A stretch of DNA of 40,667 nt from Leptospira biflexa (GTDB lineage: Bacteria; Spirochaetota; Leptospiria; Turneriellales; DYLW01). The notes beneath the pieces are model-generated. The model ran no database searches, had not been told where the DNA came from, and was given only the letters and a program-made list of their open reading frames with translations. The stretch is from NCBI GenBank assembly GCA_020721865.1, contig DYLW01000003.1, forward strand, positions 3,319 to 43,985, given 5' to 3'. Shown piece after piece: positions 35,522 to 40,667 of this stretch (positions within the stretch are counted from its first letter, which is position 1; each line of letters starts with the position of its first letter). The translations under genes were made by a program, and so were the position numbers.

Positions 35522-36201
35522 TTTATGCCAGCCTTTTTTCCTCCGGTTTTTTTTCCGGTGCGTTCCACAAAAACTGATTTTTTTAAATCCAGAATGCGGT
35601 CAGATGCTTTCATGATTTCAGCCGAATGGGTAACGCAGATCAGAGTTTTGCCCTCATTTTTTAAATCCAGAAAAATCTGAATCAGTTTTTTTTCCGTTTC
35701 CGCGTCCAGGTTTCCGCTGGGTTCATCCAGAAGCAGGACTTTGGGGTTCATCAAAAGGGCTCTGGCCAGGGCTGTTCTCTGGGCTTCACCTCCGGAAATG
35801 GAATCCGGTTTGGCCTTCCTGCGGGTTTCAATATTCAATTTACTCATCATCTCCCGGATGGTGTTTTGTTGGATATGCCGCCCGGAAAAATACTGCGGAA
35901 ACGCAATGTTTTTTTCCACCGTGAGAAAGGGGAGTAACCGGAAATCCTGGAATAAAAAACCAATATTTTTTCTCCGGAAAAAGGGTGCCCAGGCAGGGCG
36001 GGAATTTTCAAAAAGATAAGTCCCCGAATCCGGCTTGATGAACCGGGCCAGGATATAGAGCAGGGTGCTTTTTCCGGAGCCGGATTCTCCGGCAATGGAA
36101 ATGAATTCTCCGGAGTTAACGGCCATGTTCACCTTATCCAGAATTTTTCGGTTTCCGTAGGAAAAACTGATTTCTTTCAATTCAATAATCGTACTCATCA
36201 T
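35518..36201 (-). CDS. LolD/MacB-type ABC transporter ATP-binding protein
   Basis: A 227-residue ABC ATPase. Walker A is GESGSGKST, the signature is SGGEAQRTALARAL and Walker B is VLLLDEPSGNLD, followed by the switch His in CVTHSAE. The sequence style matches the LolD/FtsE/MacB group that powers FtsX-type permeases. Two ATGs lie back to back (36201 and 36198). Its start overlaps the response regulator end by 20 bases, and its stop overlaps the permease start by four. The C-terminal Lys-rich tail (ERTGKKTGGKKAGIK) is an extra beyond the usual end. Confidence 0.92.
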   Translation of the reverse strand: MMSTIIELKEISFSYGNRKILDKVNMAVNSGEFISIAGESGSGKSTLLYILARFIKPDSGTYLFENSRPAWAPFFRRKNIGFLFQDFRLLPFLTVEKNIAFPQYFSGRHIQQNTIREMMSKLNIETRRKAKPDSISGGEAQRTALARALLMNPKVLLLDEPSGNLDAETEKKLIQIFLDLKNEGKTLICVTHSAEIMKASDRILDLKKSVFVERTGKKTGGKKAGIK

Positions 36202-37213
36202 CTATCTCAAATATGGAAATATTTTTGTAAGGTATCTCTTTTCTTGTGTTGTACATACATAAAACTTCTGTCTTATGGTTTGTAAAGATATTAAAAACCA
36301 GATTGCTCAAGTGTTCCCGTAGCAGAAAGATTCCCCTTCCATGCGTATCTGTGAAACCAAAGGGTACCCCTGTATGGTTGTTGATTTCGATGTGTCTTTT
36401 CAGTCTGTATAGAATTTCTTTTTTCCTCAATGTGCCCTGTGGGTCAATGGTGGCGATGATGATCCAGTCACCGAAAAAACCATACTGGAGTATAAAATAA
36501 TCTTCTTCCTGTAATATTACTTCCGCATCGGGAATGAGAATATCCCTTTCTTCAATCCTCCTCTGGTATTTATACGTTCCATCTGGATATTTAGCAGATC
36601 TCACCAAGGCGTTGCTGGTGACTTCATCCAAAACCAGACGTATCATAGCCTCAGAAACATGTTTTTGTTGTATCATAAAATTGGCAATATGGTTCATCCA
36701 GAATATCCTGTCCGCTCCGCTTTTTATGGTGATACTGAAAATTTCCCCATTCCCCGGATTTTCCTGTGGTTTGGTTTCTGTGGGGTAATAAACTTTGATG
36801 GATTCAAAATATTTCTGGATACCAAAAATATCATTGGTTAGCAGTTTCAATGCCATTATCTTGATATCCAGCAGATTGAGCTGGCTGTGCTTGGAAATAA
36901 CCTGGTCAATTTCTTCCTTCTGAATGTATTCTATATATTCGTTAATGTCATAGGATGTGATCAGGGCTGTTTTGATTTCCGGAAGCAGGGATTTGGCCTT
37001 CTTAATCAATTCAAACCCATTTTTGTCAGGAAGGTTGATGTCAGAGATGATCAAATCCAGAATAATCCCTTCTTTTCTTTTTGTGGTGATGATCTCCATT
37101 GCCCGGGCATAGGATACGGCGGTATACACATCAAACCAGCTCCGGAGATAATCCTGGATGGCAAGCAGAATGGATTCTGCATCCTCCACAATCAGAATTT
37201 TATAGCGTTTCAC
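36182..37213 (-). CDS. Response regulator with C-terminal histidine-kinase-type ATPase domain
   Basis: A 343-residue protein: a receiver domain (~4-120) followed by an RsbW-like HATPase domain (~157-320). Receiver residues are all present: E10/D11, phospho-acceptor D58 (ISDINLP), T86 and K108. The second domain shows the N-box LDEVTSNALVRS (N201) and a glycine-rich THGRGIFLLREHLSNLVF. There is no DNA-binding domain, so output is probably ATP-dependent protein binding or phosphorylation, as with anti-sigma kinases. I start it at GTG 37213: GGAG lies 8 bases upstream and it overlaps the kinase stop by 14 bases. An upstream ATG (37291) lies deep in the kinase gene. Confidence 0.82.
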   Translation of the reverse strand: MKRYKILIVEDAESILLAIQDYLRSWFDVYTAVSYARAMEIITTKRKEGIILDLIISDINLPDKNGFELIKKAKSLLPEIKTALITSYDINEYIEYIQKEEIDQVISKHSQLNLLDIKIMALKLLTNDIFGIQKYFESIKVYYPTETKPQENPGNGEIFSITIKSGADRIFWMNHIANFMIQQKHVSEAMIRLVLDEVTSNALVRSAKYPDGTYKYQRRIEERDILIPDAEVILQEEDYFILQYGFFGDWIIIATIDPQGTLRKKEILYRLKRHIEINNHTGVPFGFTDTHGRGIFLLREHLSNLVFNIFTNHKTEVLCMYNTRKEIPYKNISIFEIDDEYDY

Positions 37214-38399
37214 CGGTATTCTCCATAAGCGGAAAGTTGATGGTAAAACGGGTATAGTCTCCCTTGGATTCCACGTCAATGGAACCTTCATGGTCTTCTA
37301 TGATTTTATGGATATGAAAAAGCCCAATACCGGTTCCGGATTTTGCCCGTTTGGTGGTGAAAAAGGGATCAAAAACACGATGGATGATGGCAGGAGGAAT
37401 TCCTCCGGCATTGTCAATGATAATCAGCTCCAGCCAGTTACGGTTGTGGAAACGGTTTTTTTCCGCCAGGGTCAGTTTTTTTATCCGAGCCTCTACCCAG
37501 ATATTCAGAAACAATACCTTTCCGGCATCCTCAAATGCCTCCACGCTGTTTTTGAATAAATTCATAAAAATCGATTCCAAATTGGTTGTATTTCCCATCA
37601 CAAATATATCTTCCGGCACCAGCCATTCCCAGACTACATTTATCCGGGAATCAGTCAATCTTATTATTCTTTCCAGAGCGGATTCGATAACTGGCTTGAT
37701 TTTGACAGGGAGAAGACGGAATTTTTTACTGACGGCAACATCTTTAATCTCATCCACAATTTTGGAAAGCTTGTTAACATCTTTTTCCAGCAGAGAGATT
37801 TTTTCATTGAAATCCCCCGGAGGGAAGCTGGATGGTTCCCGGCTTCTCATGGTCTGGAGAGTCAGTCTCAGCCCCAGAAGGGGGTTCTGCATGTCATGGG
37901 CCACCGTGTGCACCACAGTTCCCAGGGAAATGAGCTTCTCATTTTGCTTCTGTTCATTCTCTTTTTTTTTCATCCAGCTCACATCGTCCATGACAGAGAC
38001 AATCAGGTATTCTCCGGAAAAACTGCGGATGGCATACTGCTTTTTCTGGAAATATGTTGTTTCCGGAATGGGATTGCCCGGGATTTCTTTTTCAATGATC
38101 AGAGAAACCCGGATTTTCTTTCTGTATATTTCTTCCAGAGATGTGTCGTTTTTCAGTATGCAATGTTCGCAGGGGGAATTGAGATTGAATAGGAGCTCAT
38201 AACAAATCTTTCCATTGATTTTATCTTTCAGGGATAAGCCCGGTAACCCCAGGGTTTTTTCATTGTGATCATAAATACGGTAATTTTCATCCACCAGGAA
38301 AACAGCAACATTCAATTCATTGAAGATACTTTTTAATTCCTTTAATTTTGTGAATAATTTTGTGTTCTTGAATTTTTTATATGCCAAAGAAATGACCAT
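37200..38399 (-). CDS. PAS-domain sensor histidine kinase
   Basis: A 399-residue two-component sensor kinase. A PAS domain (~20-140) includes GKICYELLFNLNSPCEHC, a Cys pattern seen in some PAS sensors that may hold a metal or sense redox. The HisKA helix has phospho-acceptor H168 in VAHDMQNPLLG. The ATPase domain has the N-box MNLFKNSVEAF, then IIDNAGGIP, FDPFFTTKR and GTGIGLFHI. No membrane helix is evident, so it is probably cytosolic. The cognate regulator overlaps it by 14 bases. The ATG lies five bases after the U-tract of a terminator hairpin, with no normal ribosome binding site; see findings. Confidence 0.9.
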   Translation of the reverse strand: MVISLAYKKFKNTKLFTKLKELKSIFNELNVAVFLVDENYRIYDHNEKTLGLPGLSLKDKINGKICYELLFNLNSPCEHCILKNDTSLEEIYRKKIRVSLIIEKEIPGNPIPETTYFQKKQYAIRSFSGEYLIVSVMDDVSWMKKKENEQKQNEKLISLGTVVHTVAHDMQNPLLGLRLTLQTMRSREPSSFPPGDFNEKISLLEKDVNKLSKIVDEIKDVAVSKKFRLLPVKIKPVIESALERIIRLTDSRINVVWEWLVPEDIFVMGNTTNLESIFMNLFKNSVEAFEDAGKVLFLNIWVEARIKKLTLAEKNRFHNRNWLELIIIDNAGGIPPAIIHRVFDPFFTTKRAKSGTGIGLFHIHKIIEDHEGSIDVESKGDYTRFTINFPLMENTGETL

Positions 38400-38404
38400 T
38401 AAAT

Positions 38405-38433
38405 AAAAAAAGCCCCCATGGGGGGCTTTTTTT
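38405..38433 (-). terminator. Strong Rho-independent terminator (near-symmetric, may act both ways)
   Basis: A 13-bp stem (38405-38417 with 38421-38433), formed by an A7-GCCCCC arm and its complement, encloses a 3-base loop and ends in a T7 tract on either strand. It begins 11 bases beyond the stop of the secreted coiled-coil gene, which it should terminate. It sits directly before the histidine kinase start codon. Confidence 0.92.
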
Positions 38434-38443
38434 CTGGTTTCCC

Positions 38444-39235
38444 TTAGTACTGCAGGGATTTTTTCAGAGTCTGAATGGTGATGGCGTCGGAATCCTTACC
38501 GTAGCGTCTGTAAAAATCCTCTGTGAAACGGTAGTTCTTTTCAAAGTACCGCAGGTTTTCCACATAGAATCCTCTTTTAAAATTTACCTGGAGCGGATTG
38601 GAAATAGTATTCTGCATATCGGCCACTTTTCCTTCATAAAACTCTCCCAGATCAAATGTTGGTTTGGTTCCAGTATCCCGCAGCTTTTTCAGGTACTCTT
38701 CCATTTTTTCTGTACTGGGGGTATTGTTCTTCAATGTCAGGGATCGGATCACAATATCGCCACTTTCATCTGTGGCGGGGGAAGGATCCACTATTACACT
38801 GATAGTGGTGAACTTTGTCATGAAGTTATCTTCAATCACTGTTGTTTCAATCTTGCTTAAAGAATCGCCGGAATAATATAACCGCATGGATTTGGTTCTG
38901 GTCCCCACACTGGCGTTGGATACATAGGACGCAGGGATAAACGTATAGCTCTCCAGTTCCAGAAAGGTTTCATCTTTAAACTTTTCTGTTTTTTTGGAAT
39001 CGGTGAAAACCGTATTCCCCGGAGTGAGCTTAATTTCATAATCTTTAAGCTTTATGTAATATTTCAGATCCTCATTCAGCTCTTTTATCCTTTTATCCAG
39101 ATATTCCCCGGTCTTTTTGAGCTCTTCTGCCTGTTGCTTTTCATTCTTTGATAGTTCATCATCCTGGGCCATTAACCCGGCATTGAAAACCCCGGCCGCC
39201 ATGAGGATAACCATAATGATTCGTTTGTTTAACAT
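38444..39235 (-). CDS. Secreted coiled-coil protein of unknown function
   Basis: A 263-residue protein with a signal peptide (RIIMVILMAAGVFNAGLMAQ, cleavage likely after LMA). The next part is a charged coiled-coil (SKNEKQQAEELKKTGEYLDK...LNEDLKYYIKL), then a beta-rich middle and a helical, aromatic C-terminus (NLRYFEKNYRFTEDFYRRYG). I cannot assign a family with confidence. The layout faintly recalls Leptospira flagellar-sheath proteins of the FcpA/FcpB kind, which would suit a spirochaete, but this is from memory of general features only. AAGGTGG precedes the ATG at 39235; a GTG three codons earlier is also possible. It is divergent from purB across 115 bases and has its own terminator. Confidence 0.7.
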   Translation of the reverse strand: MLNKRIIMVILMAAGVFNAGLMAQDDELSKNEKQQAEELKKTGEYLDKRIKELNEDLKYYIKLKDYEIKLTPGNTVFTDSKKTEKFKDETFLELESYTFIPASYVSNASVGTRTKSMRLYYSGDSLSKIETTVIEDNFMTKFTTISVIVDPSPATDESGDIVIRSLTLKNNTPSTEKMEEYLKKLRDTGTKPTFDLGEFYEGKVADMQNTISNPLQVNFKRGFYVENLRYFEKNYRFTEDFYRRYGKDSDAITIQTLKKSLQY

Positions 39236-39350
39236 ATAACCCACCTTCTCTTTTTGAATTTAAACCAGTATTTCACTACAAATCTTATCGGCACTCTGAT
39301 TTGTAAACTCAAAAATATTGTCAGAATATTTAACAAAATAAATCTGCCTT

Positions 39351-40667
39351 ATGATAGAACGTTATTCCACTCCGCAGATGCGGGAATTATGGGGTTTGAA
39401 CCACAAGTTTGAAGTATGGCGAGAAATTGAGATCGCCGGGGTTGCATACTGGAAAAACCAGGGAAGGGTACCGGAAGAGGATTTCCAGCAGATACGGAAC
39501 AAAGCCTCTTTTACCGTGGAAAGAATTAATCAGATTGAAAATGAAGTCCACCACGATGTCATTGCCTTTTTAACCAATATGGCGGAAAACATTGGGCCGG
39601 CGTCCCGGCATGTGCATTTTGGTTTTACCTCGTCCGATGTGGGGGATACTGCCCTGGCTTACATAATCCGGGAAGCAGCACTGCTCATCAAAGACCGTAT
39701 GGAAGATTTGCTGGAATCCCTCTACGCCCGGGCTCAGGAAACCAGAGATAATATTGTTGTGGGGCGGACCCATGGGATCCACGCTGAGCCCACCACCCTG
39801 GGACTGAAGCTTTTGGGATATTATACTGAAACGCTGAGGAATTATGAAAGGCTGCTTCTGGCCATTGAAGATATTTCCTACGGAAAAATATCGGGGGCAG
39901 TGGGCACGTATTCCCAGCTTCCGCCAGAGCTGGAGAAATTTGTTCTGGATCAACTGGGGCTGAAGGTGGAGCCCGTTTCCACCCAGGTGATCCCTCGGGA
40001 TCGCCACGCGTTTTTTCTTTCTGTGCTTTCCCTCATCGCCCAGGGGCTGTCCCGGTTAGCCCAGGAAATTCGTCTTTTACAGAAAACGGAAAGCCGGGAA
40101 GTGGAGGAACCTTTCCAGAAAGGCCAGAAGGGATCCAGTGCCATGCCGCATAAGCGGAATCCCATTCTGAGTGAAAGAATCTGCGGTCTGGCACGGGTGA
40201 TCCAGGGGTATTCCCAGACTGCGTCCATGAACATCGGGTTGTGGCATGAAAGGGACATCTCCCATTCCTCCGCAGAGAGAATTATTCTTCCGGATGCCAC
40301 CAGCCTCCTGGAATATATGCTGATTAAAATGAAATTTATTGTGGATAAAATGCATATTTATCCATTGAATTCAGAAAAAGTGATCAATGAAACCGGAGGA
40401 TTGTTGTATTCCTCCCGTGCACTTCTGGTGATCACGGAAGAAATGGAAATCCCTCGGGAGGATGCCTATGCCATTGTACAGGGACATGCGATGGATATCT
40501 GGGAAAACCCATCCGGCGGAAACCTGCGCACACGTTTGGAAGGGGATCCCCGCCTCCAAAAGATTTCTCCGGAGAAATGGGACTATGTTTTTGATCCCCG
40601 CAGTTTTCTTGTGGAAGTAACCCGGATTTTTGAGCGGGTGGAACCCTTTGTGAAAAGAAAAAGCAAT
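39351..40667 (+). CDS. purB: Adenylosuccinate lyase (runs off the window end)
   Basis: Adenylosuccinate lyase performs two fumarate-releasing steps of purine synthesis (SAICAR to AICAR; adenylosuccinate to AMP). The window holds 439 codons with no stop, so the last part of the gene is outside. Landmarks are the N-terminal MIERYSTPQMRELWG, HHDVIAFL, HFGFTSSDVGDTALA, VGRTHGIHAEPTTLG, the superfamily signature GSSAMPHKRNPILSE with the mobile catalytic Ser loop, and the late ISHSSAERIILPDA. Bacterial PurB is usually about 430-480 residues, so little is missing. No Shine-Dalgarno site is obvious before the ATG. Confidence 0.95.
   Translation, partial: MIERYSTPQMRELWGLNHKFEVWREIEIAGVAYWKNQGRVPEEDFQQIRNKASFTVERINQIENEVHHDVIAFLTNMAENIGPASRHVHFGFTSSDVGDTALAYIIREAALLIKDRMEDLLESLYARAQETRDNIVVGRTHGIHAEPTTLGLKLLGYYTETLRNYERLLLAIEDISYGKISGAVGTYSQLPPELEKFVLDQLGLKVEPVSTQVIPRDRHAFFLSVLSLIAQGLSRLAQEIRLLQKTESREVEEPFQKGQKGSSAMPHKRNPILSERICGLARVIQGYSQTASMNIGLWHERDISHSSAERIILPDATSLLEYMLIKMKFIVDKMHIYPLNSEKVINETGGLLYSSRALLVITEEMEIPREDAYAIVQGHAMDIWENPSGGNLRTRLEGDPRLQKISPEKWDYVFDPRSFLVEVTRIFERVEPFVKRKSN

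Overview
The window looks like chromosome from a Gram-negative, double-membraned bacterium, most likely a spirochaete of the Leptospirales. The evidence is a large set of predicted lipoproteins with loose, spirochaete-like lipoboxes (AFSC, FFSC, FISC, NGC, SGC), a beta-barrel outer-membrane protein, and bacterial housekeeping genes (rplS, rnhB, mgtE, metF, prmC, purB, tRNA-Arg). The taxonomic assignment is inference; no rRNA is present. Coding density is very high, no gene-free stretch exceeds 300 bases, and I saw no prophage, insertion sequence or CRISPR array.

Bases 1-9885 (plus strand) hold seven tightly packed genes that look like one transcription unit for exported nucleic-acid (or phosphodiester) hydrolysis. 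In order they are: two phospholipase-D/nuclease (HKD) lipoproteins, a lipoprotein with a C-terminal lamin-tail domain (LTD), a predicted outer-membrane beta-barrel, an SNase-fold protein that has lost its catalytic residues, and two tandem DNase-I-like (EEP) enzymes. A related minus-strand pair lies at 23971-27489. It includes an 859-residue lipoprotein in which two degenerate PLD-like units with lost H/K residues are fused to an LTD. Together these are the best candidate for a little-described system: a cell-surface or periplasmic module for attacking or scavenging extracellular DNA.

Bases 9896-23964 are mostly metabolism and envelope genes: tRNA-Arg(CCG), an HSL-type esterase, a processive family-2 glycosyltransferase, ribosomal protein L19, RNase HII (with a start-codon puzzle), MgtE, a CPBP membrane protease, a patatin-like phospholipase, an M23 endopeptidase, two adjacent methyltransferases, a GlcD-type FAD oxidase, MetF with an upstream radical-SAM gene, and a nitroreductase.

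Bases 27599-34151 carry an old-yellow-enzyme/2,4-dienoyl-CoA-reductase-like flavoprotein, an LPP20-like lipoprotein, an AAA_14/DUF4143 ATPase preceded by a 32-bp-period repeat array with palindromic junctions, PrmC overlapped by a DUF1566-like lipoprotein gene, and an NrnA-like DHH phosphoesterase.

Bases 34148-39235 (minus strand) contain a secreted coiled-coil protein, a strong terminator hairpin, and then four overlapping genes: a PAS histidine kinase, a response regulator whose output is a histidine-kinase-type ATPase domain, a LolD/MacB-type ABC ATPase and an FtsX-type permease. They form an apparent signal-controlled lipoprotein or efflux transporter. The window ends inside purB.
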